Of a stretch of 64,000 nucleotides of DNA, positions 1 through 8,530 are shown piece by piece. Numbering within the stretch: the first letter of the stretch is position 1; each line of letters opens with the position of its first letter. The position numbers were made by a program, and so were the translations under genes. The notes under the pieces were generated by a model. It was not told the origin of the DNA. It ran no database searches and worked only from the letters and a program-made list of their open reading frames with translations. This DNA comes from Candidatus Methanomethylophilaceae archaeon (lineage in GTDB: Archaea; Thermoplasmatota; Thermoplasmata; Methanomassiliicoccales; Methanomethylophilaceae). The stretch is from NCBI GenBank assembly GCA_016297775.1, contig JAEDGA010000002.1:5898-69897 (forward strand), given 5' to 3'.

Positions 1-225
1 ACCTCTGGTAGGTTCGGCGCAAGATACGGTGTCGTCATCCGCAACAGGGTGAAGACCATCGAGGCTGAGCAGAAGAAATCCCACGAGTGCCCCGTGTGCC
101 ACCACACCTCCGTCAAGAGGGTAAGCTCCGGAATCTGGGCTTGCAGGCACTGCAGCGCGAAGTTCGCGGCAGGTGCGTACAGCCCCGAGGCAAAGAAGGA
201 AATCTCCCAGGTCTCCGAGAACTGA
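1..225 (+). CDS. rpl37ae: Ribosomal protein L37Ae (eL43), 3' part
   Basis: The gene is cut by the window edge, so only the last 74 residues are visible, in frame from base 1. They contain the zinc-ribbon pairs CPVC and CRHC expected of L37Ae, a small zinc-binding protein of the large ribosomal subunit, preceded by the basic stretch GRFGARYG. It ends in TGA and is followed after 23 bases by the Rpo12 gene, the usual archaeal order (L37Ae, Rpo12, Pcc1, prefoldin beta). Confidence 0.93.
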   Translation, partial: TSGRFGARYGVVIRNRVKTIEAEQKKSHECPVCHHTSVKRVSSGIWACRHCSAKFAAGAYSPEAKKEISQVSEN

Positions 226-248
226 ATCATTTCCAAGAGGTGACTTGA

Positions 249-374
249 TTGTACAGATGCTCAAAATGCAATGAGCCCATCAGGGACACGAAGAACCTTC
301 AGTGCGAAAGGTGCGGATCCAAGATCTTCTACAAGGAGAGGCCCAACATCAAGAAGGTCCTCAAATCCGACTGA
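249..374 (+). CDS. rpoP: DNA-directed RNA polymerase subunit Rpo12 (P)
   Basis: This 41-residue protein starts with TTG and has a CSKC ... CERCG zinc ribbon. That is the pattern and size of archaeal Rpo12, the small zinc subunit bridging Rpo3/Rpo10 and the large subunits. The TTG start is chosen because a GAGGTGA Shine-Dalgarno sequence ends 5 bases upstream and no ATG fits in this frame. It lies between L37Ae and Pcc1, the conserved neighbourhood for this gene. Confidence 0.9.
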   Translation: MYRCSKCNEPIRDTKNLQCERCGSKIFYKERPNIKKVLKSD

Positions 375-380
375 ACAATC

Positions 381-611
381 ATGTTGAAAGCGGTCCTCGA
401 GATAGAATCGCCCGATTCGGGAACCATCCTTTCCGCTCTCGCTCCCGAGACCGGAAGGGAACTCCCGCGCACCCGTGTCGACATGACCGGGGACGATTCG
501 TCCGTGAGGATAGTCGTCGAAGCGACGGACGTATCTGCCATGAGGGCTGCTTTGAACTCCTACCTCGGATGCATCAGGATAACGGAAGACATAGGCAGGA
601 TCACTAGGTGA
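381..611 (+). CDS. pcc1: KEOPS complex subunit Pcc1
   Basis: The 76-residue protein matches Pcc1 in length and in its LEIESPDSGTILSALAPE opening and RAALNSYLGCI end. Pcc1 is the dimerising subunit of KEOPS, which makes t6A on ANN-decoding tRNAs together with Kae1, Bud32 and Cgi121. The catalytic partner Kae1 lies 7 kb away at 7547. The start lies 6 bases after the Rpo12 stop and the stop 4 bases before prefoldin, so it is part of the same operon. Confidence 0.85.
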   Translation: MLKAVLEIESPDSGTILSALAPETGRELPRTRVDMTGDDSSVRIVVEATDVSAMRAALNSYLGCIRITEDIGRITR

Positions 612-615
612 TTTA

Positions 616-972
616 ATGAACAACATAAGCCCCCAGCTTCAGAACCAGATCGCACAGTTCCAGCAGCTCCAGCAGCAGCTTCAGAACCTCAACGGTCAGA
701 AGCTCCAGATGAACGCGCAGATGAAGGAGATGGAGAGGACCATCGCGGAACTCGACAAATCCACCGGCGATGTCTTCAAGAACGTCGGATCCCTGCTGGT
801 CAAGGTCGACGACAAGGCCGCGGTGAAGGCCGAGATCGAAGAGACCATGGAGACCCTGGAGATCAGGATCAAGTCCCTGGAACGCCAGGAGAAGGGACTT
901 CGCGAGAAGTACGACTCCCTCCAGGAGACCATCAACAAGGCAATGGGACAGGCACCTGCACAGCAGGCCTGA
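616..972 (+). CDS. pfdB: Prefoldin beta subunit
   Basis: The 118-residue protein is almost wholly coiled coil: two long helices rich in Gln, Leu, Lys and Glu around a short central region (VFKNVGSLLVK), as in archaeal prefoldin beta. Prefoldin is an alpha2-beta4 jellyfish-shaped chaperone that holds unfolded proteins for the chaperonin. A GGTGA Shine-Dalgarno sequence precedes the ATG, and this is the fourth gene of the L37Ae operon. Confidence 0.93.
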   Translation: MNNISPQLQNQIAQFQQLQQQLQNLNGQKLQMNAQMKEMERTIAELDKSTGDVFKNVGSLLVKVDDKAAVKAEIEETMETLEIRIKSLERQEKGLREKYDSLQETINKAMGQAPAQQA

Positions 973-1012
973 ACCCTGCCCAAACCCCCTTAACCATATT
1001 TTCCTGCGACAA

Positions 1013-1021
1013 CTAAATATA
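1013..1021 (+). promoter_or_regulatory. TATA-like box for the DHH phosphoesterase gene
   Basis: CTAAATATA is centred about 25 bases before the ATG at 1042, and the sequence just before that ATG lacks a Shine-Dalgarno match. The spacing suggests a leaderless transcript starting at or next to the start codon. Confidence 0.5.
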
Positions 1022-1041
1022 CGGACGACATCCGGCCGATT

Positions 1042-2016
1042 ATGTACAAGACAGTGGCCGACAGGCTTGAGAACTGCAGCAAGGTCATCCTGGTCCACGG
1101 CAATGCGGACATGGATGCCATCGGCTCCGCTTATGCGATTTCCGCGACATTCGGAGACTCGGTGATATTCGCACCCAACGGCGTGGACCGTGTCGCCAGG
1201 ATGGTCGTGGACAAGCTCGGCATCACTGTCAAGGAGAAGGCAGAACTGTCCCAGTTCGACAGGGTCGTGATCGTGGATACCTCATCCCCGGAACAACTGG
1301 TGGGGGACACCGAACTGGTATTCCCGGATGACGTGATCGTCATAGACCACCACATGCCCAGCGGCAAATGGTCCGAGAACAATCTGTTCTGCGACAGCAC
1401 CAAGGTCTCCTGTACCCAGATCATCATGTCCGTGATAAGAGCGTCCGGCAGAAGGATCGACAAGAACGTCGGTCTGGCACTCATAGGCGGGATGATAACG
1501 GACAGCGGACATTTCCAGTTCGCCACACCCGAACTCCTCAGGGATTTCGCTTCCGTGATGGAGGAGGCCGACATCGACATGGACGAGGCGTTCGCACTGA
1601 CCAAGGCGGAGACCGGTATGTCCGAGCGCATAGCCATGATGAAATGTGTGGAGAGATCCAGGTTCGAACGCGTGGGGGACATGATCGTCGCCGTATCCGT
1701 GGGAGGATCGTTCGAAGCGTCCGGATGCAGGGCGTTGCTGCAGTCGGGCGCGGACGTTGCGTTCGTGGCATCCCAGAGGGACGATTCCTTCAGGATAAGT
1801 GCCAGGACCACCCAGGAGATCCTTCGCAGGGGTCTGCACCTCGGAGAGATCCTCAAAGGACTCGGTACGGAGACCGATACCGAGGGCGGTGGACACGGTG
1901 GTGCAGCCGGTATGTCCGGCATAGGCGATGCCGAGGCCATGTTGCACATGTGCATGCAGAGGACCATGGATGTGTTCCGTCAGATCAAGAGGTCCGACGC
2001 GGAGAAGAGTGCTTGA
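1042..2016 (+). CDS. DHH/DHHA1 family phosphoesterase (NrnA-like)
   Basis: The 324-residue protein has the DHH superfamily motifs in order: HGNADMDAIGSA near the N terminus (motif I), VDTSS (II), VIDHHMPS (III, the DHH signature) and ITDSGHF (IV), then a DHHA1 domain ending in the GGGHGGAAG glycine motif. Such proteins are Mn-dependent phosphoesterases acting on nanoRNA, pAp or cyclic dinucleotides. The size fits NrnA-like enzymes rather than RecJ. The exact substrate cannot be told from sequence. It seems to have its own promoter after the prefoldin operon. Confidence 0.85.
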   Translation: MYKTVADRLENCSKVILVHGNADMDAIGSAYAISATFGDSVIFAPNGVDRVARMVVDKLGITVKEKAELSQFDRVVIVDTSSPEQLVGDTELVFPDDVIVIDHHMPSGKWSENNLFCDSTKVSCTQIIMSVIRASGRRIDKNVGLALIGGMITDSGHFQFATPELLRDFASVMEEADIDMDEAFALTKAETGMSERIAMMKCVERSRFERVGDMIVAVSVGGSFEASGCRALLQSGADVAFVASQRDDSFRISARTTQEILRRGLHLGEILKGLGTETDTEGGGHGGAAGMSGIGDAEAMLHMCMQRTMDVFRQIKRSDAEKSA

Positions 2017-2027
2017 AAGAAGGTTAA

Positions 2028-2046
2028 GAAGGGGTCTACCCCCTTC
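2028..2046. terminator. Hairpin between convergent DHH and tyrS genes
   Basis: GAAGGGG, a TCTA loop and CCCCCTTC form a strong GC stem with one unpaired C in the 32-bp gap between two convergent stop codons. It could shape the 3' ends of both transcripts. No long T-run follows on the plus strand. Confidence 0.45.
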
Positions 2047-2048
2047 GA

Positions 2049-3128
2049 TCAGAGTTTTCCGAGCTTGCGGAGAACGTCCTGCATCGCATTGTAGTTCTCC
2101 GGGTGCTCCTCGAAGTACCTGGCCACGGGCTCGAGGCACCTGTTCATTCCGTCGGCCACTCCGTCCTTGAGATCCATCGGGGAGAGGAGTGCCTTTCCGT
2201 CGACCTGCGTGAAGTAATCGTTGGTGAGTGCCTCGTACGAATCGTAGGATACGGGGCCGCCGTACTTCTCCGGACGGTTGATGTCCATACGTCCCAGCGT
2301 GGGGAAGATGATGTACTTGGCGATCATGAGGACGGGGTTGGTGTCCTCCTCTTCCTTCTCCGGGGGACAGAAAGCCTTCTTCATCTTCTTCTTGATGTCC
2401 TCAGGCGTGTCATGGATGTTGATGTTCCTGTTGGGATCGCTCTTGGACATCTTGGATGCGGTGGGATCCATCCTGTTCCCTCCGGCGAGTCCGGGAAGGA
2501 GCGGGGTGTGGATCGCGATGGGTTTCCTCCACTTGAGCTTCTCGGCAGCGTCCCTGGCGAGCATGTGTGCGCGCCTCTGGTCGATACCGGCGTATGCCAG
2601 GTCCACATCCATGGAGAAGATGTCGGTGGCCTGCAGGATGGGATAGAAGAGCTTGGAGGAATCGACCTCGGCCTCGTCCTCGGAACGTCCCATGATGGTC
2701 ATCGCCCTCTTCACCCTGGACAGGGATGTGACCTTGGCGACCTTGATGACCTTCTCCCAGTACTCGATCTCGCTGAGCACGTCGGAGGCGTATCTGAACT
2801 CCACACCGTCCTTCGGGACTCCCAGTGCGATGAAACAGTCCTCCATGTATCTGGCACATGTACGGATGTTCTCCAGGTCCCCTCCGAGCTTGTCGTTGAT
2901 GTATGCGTGCCAGTCGGCCCAGAAGATGGTTACCTTGAAGCCTGCATTGACGAGGTCGCGGATCTTTCCGGCCACGAGCGCCCAACCCATGTGGACGAGT
3001 CCGGAAGGCTCGAATCCGATATATGCAGTGGGGTGTTCCTTGGTGGCAAGAAGTTCTCTGAGCTCACTCTCTGTGATGAGCTCCTCCACATTCCTCATTA
3101 CGAGCGCATATCTCTCTTCGATATCCAT
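2049..3128 (-). CDS. tyrS: Tyrosyl-tRNA synthetase
   Basis: The 359-residue class I synthetase has the archaeal/eukaryotic TyrRS pattern. The HIGH-like motif is in PSGLVHMG (residues 41-48), the tyrosine pocket in WADWHAYIND, and the class I lysine loop in ASKMSKSDPN. The frame stays open upstream to 3791, but that extension lies antisense to the phosphoribosyltransferase gene. The ATG at 3128 gives the family length and has a TATA-like box about 30 bases upstream. It charges tRNA-Tyr. Confidence 0.95.
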   Translation of the reverse strand: MDIEERYALVMRNVEELITESELRELLATKEHPTAYIGFEPSGLVHMGWALVAGKIRDLVNAGFKVTIFWADWHAYINDKLGGDLENIRTCARYMEDCFIALGVPKDGVEFRYASDVLSEIEYWEKVIKVAKVTSLSRVKRAMTIMGRSEDEAEVDSSKLFYPILQATDIFSMDVDLAYAGIDQRRAHMLARDAAEKLKWRKPIAIHTPLLPGLAGGNRMDPTASKMSKSDPNRNINIHDTPEDIKKKMKKAFCPPEKEEEDTNPVLMIAKYIIFPTLGRMDINRPEKYGGPVSYDSYEALTNDYFTQVDGKALLSPMDLKDGVADGMNRCLEPVARYFEEHPENYNAMQDVLRKLGKL

Positions 3129-3155
3129 TTGAATCGATATGACGGATAGATTGGC

Positions 3156-3167
3156 CCTATAAAAACG
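3156..3167 (-). promoter_or_regulatory. TATA-like box for tyrS
   Basis: On the minus strand the sequence reads GTTTTTATAGGG about 30 bases before the tyrS start codon, a good archaeal TATA match. Confidence 0.45.
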
Positions 3168-3236
3168 CCACTTATGACACGTGTGCGCGCGGACGTACCA
3201 GCAAACAATTAATCCGTATTTGTGTATCCGACGGAT

Positions 3237-3794
3237 ATGCTCGAAAGGACCAGAGCGAGTATCGAATCCAGCCGCATCATCTCCAGGAACGGTTATCCAT
3301 ATCTCATCAATCCGCTGATGGACGGCATACCCAGGATGGATCCGGAGATACTCGCCGAGGTCACCGACCGTATCATGGAGATATCCGATCTTGACTGCGA
3401 CCTGATCCTGGCGCCGGAAGCGATGGCAATCCCGTTGGCGACCGCCGTGTCCCTGAAGACCCACATACCTTACTGTGTCATCAGGAAGAGGCCCTATGGA
3501 TGCGAAGGCGAGATCCCGATCGAAGAGGTCACCGGATACTCCCGCAACCGCATGTACATCAACGACATCTCCCCCGGGGAGAAGGTTGTGATCATAGACG
3601 ACGTGATCAGCACCGGGGGTACGCTCAAGAGCATAGTGGAGGCCGTCCGTCAACGTGGATGTGTGATCACAGATGTGATCGTGGCCGTCAACAAGTCCAA
3701 GGATCTGGAATCGGTATCGGATATGGTAGGGATACGGGTCAAAGCGGTCATAGATGTGCATATCGAGAACGGAAAGGCCGTGTGCACCCATTAA
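3237..3794 (+). CDS. hpt: Hypoxanthine/guanine phosphoribosyltransferase (archaeal Hpt)
   Basis: The 185-residue type I phosphoribosyltransferase has the PRPP loop VVIIDDVISTGGTLKS and a basic CVIRKRPYG segment for substrate binding. It follows the archaeal Hpt form (MLER...NPL.DGIP...). It salvages purine bases to nucleotides using PRPP. A GTG five codons upstream also fits, but the ATG at 3237 matches the family start and lies about 26 bases after a TATA-like CAATTAATCC, so the mRNA is probably leaderless. A GfcR-like regulatory role is possible but there is no HTH domain here. Confidence 0.82.
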   Translation: MLERTRASIESSRIISRNGYPYLINPLMDGIPRMDPEILAEVTDRIMEISDLDCDLILAPEAMAIPLATAVSLKTHIPYCVIRKRPYGCEGEIPIEEVTGYSRNRMYINDISPGEKVVIIDDVISTGGTLKSIVEAVRQRGCVITDVIVAVNKSKDLESVSDMVGIRVKAVIDVHIENGKAVCTH

Positions 3795-3838
3795 TTGTAA
3801 TATCCGGCCTATAACAGCGGTATGCCCGATACCCGTAC

Positions 3839-5113
3839 ATGAACCCGGACATGCTCCTGATGGTCGCGTACATGTGTATCATGGGAGCGGCCATAGGCAG
3901 CTTCTCCGGTCTGATACCGGGCATACACATCAACACCCTGGCAGCACTCATGCTGGCATTCCACAACGATTTGGAAAGGATCGTGGAATATGTGGTGCCC
4001 GAAGGGTATGCACCGATGATGTTGGCCTGCTGCATCCTGTCCGCCGCCGTCGTGCATTCGGCCACGGATTTCGTACCCTCCGTATTCTTCGGTGTACCGG
4101 ATGCGGACAATGTGCTGAATATCCTTCCGGGACACAGGATGCTTCTGGACGGTCATGCCATGACCGCTGTAAGATGTGCCGCGATAGGCAGTCTGGTGGG
4201 ATCGTTCGCATCCATCGCACTTGCCGTACCGATGTATGTACTTCTGGACGGAGGATTCGGGGATTATCTGGATAGCCTTACCGTGGGCGTACTTATGTCC
4301 GTCATGTGCCTGATGATCCTCAGGGAGCAGAGGGGTGGACGTATCGCCGCCATGGGACTGATAGCGGTCACCGGGATCATAGGATATGCGGTGATGTCCC
4401 TGGACCTTCCGTTCGAGAACATGTTCGGCATGGAACCGGAATCGATGTTCCCTATGCTCTCCGGTCTGTTCGGGATACCCCCGTTGTTGGTGAGCATATC
4501 ATCGGGGATGATTCCGGAACAGACCGATGATGAGAGATTCCCCGTAGGTCCATTACCTGGTCTGAAAGGGGTCGTCACCGGAAGCATAACGGGATGGTTC
4601 CCCGGGATAACGGGAGCATCCGGTGCTACGATCGCAGGATGCATATTCGGAGAGGAGGACCAGAGAGGATACATCTCCATGGTGTCGTCGATAGGATCGT
4701 CGTCGACGATGTTCACATTCATCACGTTAGCCGTATCCGGAAAGGAGAGATCCGGCACGATGGATGTGATAAACGGGATATTGGGCGGAGAGTCCATAGA
4801 GCTGGGAAGCGACCTGTTCCTGTGCATGATGGCCGTGATGGCCATATCGTCGGTGCTTGCCTATGCGGTGATGACCTGTTCGGGATCGCTCATGTGCAGA
4901 CTAGTGGAAAAAACGGACATCCGCATGGTGAATACCGCGATACTCCTGATGATGATCGTCCTGACCGTCGCCCTCACGGGATACTGCGGTCTGATCATAC
5001 TGTGCATATGCACGTTGGTGGGGATGGTCCCGATGGTACTGGGTACCAACAGGATCCACCTCACCGGGTGTCTCATCGTCCCGGTCCTGATATCCAGGAT
5101 CGGGCTGATGTGA
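3839..5113 (+). CDS. TctA-like membrane permease (archaeal DUF112 family)
   Basis: The 424-residue protein is very hydrophobic with about 10-12 membrane segments. It has the family repeat of a glycine-rich segment near each half: GSFSGLIPGIHINTLAALML near the N terminus and TGWFPGITGASGATIAG in the middle. These resemble the PG..G.. motifs of TctA subunits of tripartite tricarboxylate transporters. No TctB or TctC partner is nearby, as usual for archaeal members, so the substrate is unknown. Its stop directly abuts the stop of the convergent nuclease gene (5113/5114). Confidence 0.75.
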   Translation: MNPDMLLMVAYMCIMGAAIGSFSGLIPGIHINTLAALMLAFHNDLERIVEYVVPEGYAPMMLACCILSAAVVHSATDFVPSVFFGVPDADNVLNILPGHRMLLDGHAMTAVRCAAIGSLVGSFASIALAVPMYVLLDGGFGDYLDSLTVGVLMSVMCLMILREQRGGRIAAMGLIAVTGIIGYAVMSLDLPFENMFGMEPESMFPMLSGLFGIPPLLVSISSGMIPEQTDDERFPVGPLPGLKGVVTGSITGWFPGITGASGATIAGCIFGEEDQRGYISMVSSIGSSSTMFTFITLAVSGKERSGTMDVINGILGGESIELGSDLFLCMMAVMAISSVLAYAVMTCSGSLMCRLVEKTDIRMVNTAILLMMIVLTVALTGYCGLIILCICTLVGMVPMVLGTNRIHLTGCLIVPVLISRIGLM

Positions 5114-5896
5114 TCATCTCTTCTTCTTGTTCTGTTTCTTCACGCCGGCACGCAGATACTTAAGAAGATCTGCATCCCTCTCGTCATCCCAGTCGGGCGT
5201 ATATCCGGAACGGATGTAATCGTTGTACCATGATTCGCACTCGGACATCCATTGGTCCATCTCCTTCGGAACGGGCTTGTGGACGAAGAAGGTGTTCTCC
5301 GGGGTGGAGACCCATTTGTCCGGAACACGATAGTTCTCCTCCTCCAGAAGTGCTATGGCGTACACGATATCATCGAGACCGGACAGTCTGGCATACAGTC
5401 CGGCCTGCATGATGTACTCGAGAGGGATGTCGTCCATGGAATCATGCTCCTCCTCCCACCTGTTGCGGTTGAGTGCCTTGATCTCCAGGATGGCCTTCCT
5501 CTTCCCGTTCTCCAGGATGTATCCGTCTACGAGCCCTCCGAACAGCTTCTCCGTGTGGAAATGGTCGTAACCGCATCTCTCGGGGGCGGCTGGATCCTCC
5601 ACACCGGCGGGACCTTTGAGACCCAGCATATCCGATATCGATGAGACGTTCTTGCGACAGTACTCCCTTACGATGGGCTCGATCGCGTTCCCGGCGACGA
5701 TGTACTTGTTGGATGGTTCCTCGTATCCGAACCCTGCGATCTCGCATGCAGCGGCGAACGGGGTCTTGAATCTGGAGCATCCGAGGATCGCTCCGATCCT
5801 GTGACCGGTTATCTTCTTTGGCGACCAGGTATCGAACTCGATGTAGCGTTCGTCCTCATGCATCTCGATGATGTTGTTGCGGCCGTCGAATGCCAT
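5114..5896 (-). CDS. YqaJ / lambda-exonuclease-type nuclease
   Basis: The 260-residue protein carries the PD-(D/E)XK core of YqaJ-family alkaline exonucleases: GAILGCSRFKTPFAAACE (residues 36-51), Glu73 in AGNAIEPI, Asp124 in GGLVDGYI, and ILEIKA with Glu138 and Lys140, then a Gln in the MQAGLYA helix. Such enzymes usually process DNA ends in phage recombination. It sits directly behind the flavodiiron gene on the same strand. The ATG at 5896 is preferred over a GTG at 5905 because GTGAGTGG is spaced as a ribosome site. Its biological role here is unknown. Confidence 0.75.
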   Translation of the reverse strand: MAFDGRNNIIEMHEDERYIEFDTWSPKKITGHRIGAILGCSRFKTPFAAACEIAGFGYEEPSNKYIVAGNAIEPIVREYCRKNVSSISDMLGLKGPAGVEDPAAPERCGYDHFHTEKLFGGLVDGYILENGKRKAILEIKALNRNRWEEEHDSMDDIPLEYIMQAGLYARLSGLDDIVYAIALLEEENYRVPDKWVSTPENTFFVHKPVPKEMDQWMSECESWYNDYIRSGYTPDWDDERDADLLKYLRAGVKKQNKKKR

Positions 5897-5905
5897 ACGA
5901 TCCAC

Positions 5906-7105
5906 TCACTGCATTGACTCGACGATCTTGTCCGCAAGGAGCTCCAGATCCGCGGTCTGATCTGCTTTCATGGAGGACCTGATGATGAACGAGTCCCCGA
6001 CCTGGGTCATGCCCTCCATACCGGAGATGAGTTCCTGCATGCACTTCTCGGACGCGGCGGACCAGGAACCATTCGCTATGAGCGAGTACTTCCTGTTCTG
6101 TACGGCCATACCAGCCATGTCCTCGATGGCTGCCACCATCATGGGCTGCAGACCGTTGTTGTATGTGGGTGCCGCAAGGACGATGTTGCTGTACCTGAAC
6201 GCATCGGATACCAGATATGATGGATGCGTGGACATGAGGTTTATCACGGACAGGTTCCTGACACCTCTCTCCCTGAGCATGAGTGCCAGGAGGTTGGCCG
6301 CGGACTCCGTGTTCCCGTACATGGACGCGTATGCGATGACCACTCCCTTCTCCTCGGGCTGGTAGGTGCTCCAGTGCTGATACTTGTCCAGGATGTAATC
6401 GATGTCCCTGTCCCAGATCTGACCGTGCAGGGGGCACAGGCGCTTGATGTCCAGACCTGCCGCCTTCCCGAGGAGCTTCTGCACGTGCTTACCGTACTTC
6501 CCCACGATGTTGGTGTAGTAACGCCTGGCATCATCGATGTACTTGGAATCGAAGGATTCGCGATCGGCGAAGATCTGACCGTCCAATGCACCGAATGTAC
6601 CGAACGCGTCCTCGCAGAACAGTGTGCCATCATAGGAATCGTAAGCCACCATGACCTCCGGCCAGTGGACCATCATGCCGGATACGAAATGGAGGGTGTG
6701 CCTTCCGAGGGAGAGTGTGTCCCCCTCCTTGACCTCCATCTTGTTCTTGGGGACGAGACCGTAGAAATCGTTCATCATCTCGATGGCTCTGGGACTTGCA
6801 ACGACGGTGATCTCTGGATATGTGTCGACGATGTGCTTGATCTGCGCACCGTGATCCGGCTCCATGTGTCCTACGAACAGATAATCGGGAGTCTTGTCAC
6901 CGAGGACGGACATGAGATTCTCCCAGTACTGTTTTGCGACCGAACTGTCGCAGGTATCCATGATTATGGTCTTCTCGTCCTTGATTACGTATGAGTTGTA
7001 TGATACACCGTTGGGTATGGGGAACATCCCCTCGAATATCGGGACACTCCTGTCATCCGCACCGATCCAAACGGTGTCATCCGTGACATTTCTTACAGCG
7101 AACAT
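5906..7105 (-). CDS. fprA: FprA-type flavodiiron protein (F420H2 oxidase)
   Basis: The 399-residue A-type flavoprotein has an N-terminal metallo-beta-lactamase fold with diiron ligands in HMEPDH (residues 80-85), His147, Asp166 and His227 (PLHGQ). A C-terminal flavodoxin domain follows, with its FMN loop at SMYGNTESAA. In methanogens FprA reduces O2 to water with electrons from F420H2, protecting the anaerobe. All diiron ligands are present, so it should be active. It is probably a single-gene transcript with the nuclease gene behind it. Confidence 0.93.
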   Translation of the reverse strand: MFAVRNVTDDTVWIGADDRSVPIFEGMFPIPNGVSYNSYVIKDEKTIIMDTCDSSVAKQYWENLMSVLGDKTPDYLFVGHMEPDHGAQIKHIVDTYPEITVVASPRAIEMMNDFYGLVPKNKMEVKEGDTLSLGRHTLHFVSGMMVHWPEVMVAYDSYDGTLFCEDAFGTFGALDGQIFADRESFDSKYIDDARRYYTNIVGKYGKHVQKLLGKAAGLDIKRLCPLHGQIWDRDIDYILDKYQHWSTYQPEEKGVVIAYASMYGNTESAANLLALMLRERGVRNLSVINLMSTHPSYLVSDAFRYSNIVLAAPTYNNGLQPMMVAAIEDMAGMAVQNRKYSLIANGSWSAASEKCMQELISGMEGMTQVGDSFIIRSSMKADQTADLELLADKIVESMQ

Positions 7106-7363
7106 GGTTTCACCTATTACTACGACCTATGTTGCCGGTATTGATAATCTTTCTCAAATCGATGATATGATCGGATATGAGCCAAGTACACCTGTGGAAT
7201 CGCTCCGCGAACGTATCCGATGACCTGTATGTACGATATCATACACCCGCGGGACCCCATCTTGTCTGAAATGGCCCACTCTACCGTGGGAAAGAATGAA
7301 CGATGATCCGACGGCCTGAAATTCGAAAGAGTGTTCTGAACGGAACATGATGGATGTAGAAGA
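7106..7363. other. 258-bp intergenic region between fprA and tRNA-Val
   Basis: Both flanking genes are on the minus strand. The part next to fprA should hold its promoter, but I see no clear TATA box. A 39-codon plus-strand frame (7104-7223) overlaps the fprA start and has no family match that I recognise. No repeat or strong hairpin stands out. Confidence 0.4.
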
Positions 7364-7439
7364 TGGTGGGCCCGGCCGGATTTGAACCGGCGACCTCCGC
7401 AATGTCAATGCGACGTCATAACCCCTAGACCACGGGCCC
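7364..7439 (-). tRNA. tRNA-Val (anticodon GAC), CCA encoded
   Basis: On the minus strand a 7-bp acceptor stem (GGGCCCG with CGGGCCC), a D arm with GGGG, an anticodon loop TTGACAT, and a T arm with GGTTCAAATC form a full cloverleaf ending A-CCA. The anticodon GAC reads valine codons GUC/GUU. A TATA-like run (ATATAATAATAA on the minus strand, near 7466-7477) lies about 30 bases upstream. Confidence 0.95.
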
Positions 7440-7517
7440 GATAAGTGGGAGATTACCTTCTTATTATTATATCTTGTGATTGGGAGACCATACCAGCAAT
7501 TGCATTGGTGCGTACAA

Positions 7518-7526
7518 CTTAAAAAC
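7518..7526 (+). promoter_or_regulatory. TATA-like box for kae1
   Basis: CTTAAAAAC lies about 25 bases before the ATG at 7547. A GGTGA follows at 7532, 10-15 bases before the start codon. This is one half of a divergent promoter region shared with tRNA-Val. Confidence 0.4.
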
Positions 7527-7546
7527 AGTAGGGTGATTCGGAGCCC

Positions 7547-8530
7547 ATGCTTACGCTGGGCATAGAAGGCACCGCACATACGTTGGGAGTCGGGATCGCA
7601 GACACCGACAGGAAGATCCTTGCCAACGTACTGGATATGTACCGTCCTGCCGAAGGGGGGTTGCATCCCCGCGAGGCCGCCAATCACCACGGGGACGTGG
7701 TGGCCCAGCTCATCGTCAAAGCGGCCGAGGAAGCTAACGTATCGCTCTCGGAGATAGAGCTGGTATCATTCTCCAAAGGTCCCGGATTGGGACCCTGTCT
7801 GAGATCCGCCGCCACCGCCGCACGCGCACTATCCAGCAGACTGAACGTCCCCATCATCGGCGTCAATCACTGTGTGGCACATGTGGAGATCGGCCGCGCC
7901 ATGACCGGATGTCACGATCCGGCATTGTTGTACGCATCCGGAGGCAACACACAGATCATCGCATTCTCCAACGGCAGATACAGGATATTCGGAGAGACCC
8001 TCGATGTTGGTGTCGGAAACATGTTCGACAAGCTCGGAAGGGAACTGGGTCTGGGATTCTACGCAGGCCCGGTGATCGAGAAGCTCGCCAAGGAAGGCGA
8101 TCGTCTCCTGGAACTGCCGTATTCCGTTAAAGGGATGGACATATCCTTCTCCGGGATCATGACCGCAGCACTCGCCCTCAAGAAGAAAGGACATCCCCTA
8201 GAGGACATCGCATATTCCGTACAGGAGACCGTGTTCGCCATGCTGGCGGAGGTCACCGAAAGGGCGATGGCGCACGTGGGCAAGGACGAGGTCCTGCTCG
8301 GAGGTGGAGTGGCACAGAACATGCGTCTGCGCGAGATGATAGGTGAGATGGCAGAGGAACGCGGTGCGAAGATGTATGTCCCCGACAGGAGGTTCTGCAT
8401 GGACAACGGTGCCATGATCGCCTGGCTGGGCAACATAATGTACGAATCCGGCGTCCGGATGGATATTTCCGATACCGCGGTGGAACAAAGATTCAGAACA
8501 GACGAAGTGGACGTCACTTGGCGTGATTGA
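7547..8530 (+). CDS. kae1: KEOPS catalytic subunit Kae1 (t6A synthase)
   Basis: The 327-residue ASKHA-fold protein has the family metal site NHCVAHVEIGR (His-x3-His), the loop SGGNTQI, and the nucleotide motifs DVGVGNMFDKLGR and LLGGGVAQN. Kae1 transfers the threonylcarbamoyl group to A37 of tRNA. In many archaea Kae1 is fused to the kinase Bud32, but here the protein ends at family length with no kinase domain. Its last 17 bases overlap the 3' end of the convergent RecJ-like gene. Confidence 0.95.
   Translation: MLTLGIEGTAHTLGVGIADTDRKILANVLDMYRPAEGGLHPREAANHHGDVVAQLIVKAAEEANVSLSEIELVSFSKGPGLGPCLRSAATAARALSSRLNVPIIGVNHCVAHVEIGRAMTGCHDPALLYASGGNTQIIAFSNGRYRIFGETLDVGVGNMFDKLGRELGLGFYAGPVIEKLAKEGDRLLELPYSVKGMDISFSGIMTAALALKKKGHPLEDIAYSVQETVFAMLAEVTERAMAHVGKDEVLLGGGVAQNMRLREMIGEMAEERGAKMYVPDRRFCMDNGAMIAWLGNIMYESGVRMDISDTAVEQRFRTDEVDVTWRD

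Noticed and set aside
3129..3791. N-terminal extension of TyrRS to 580 residues
   Set aside because: The extension is antisense to hpt and unlike any synthetase domain. The ATG at 3128 gives the normal length and has its own promoter.
7104..7223. 39-codon plus-strand frame starting opposite the fprA start codon
   Set aside because: No ribosome site, no TATA box and no recognisable family, and it overlaps the fprA start.
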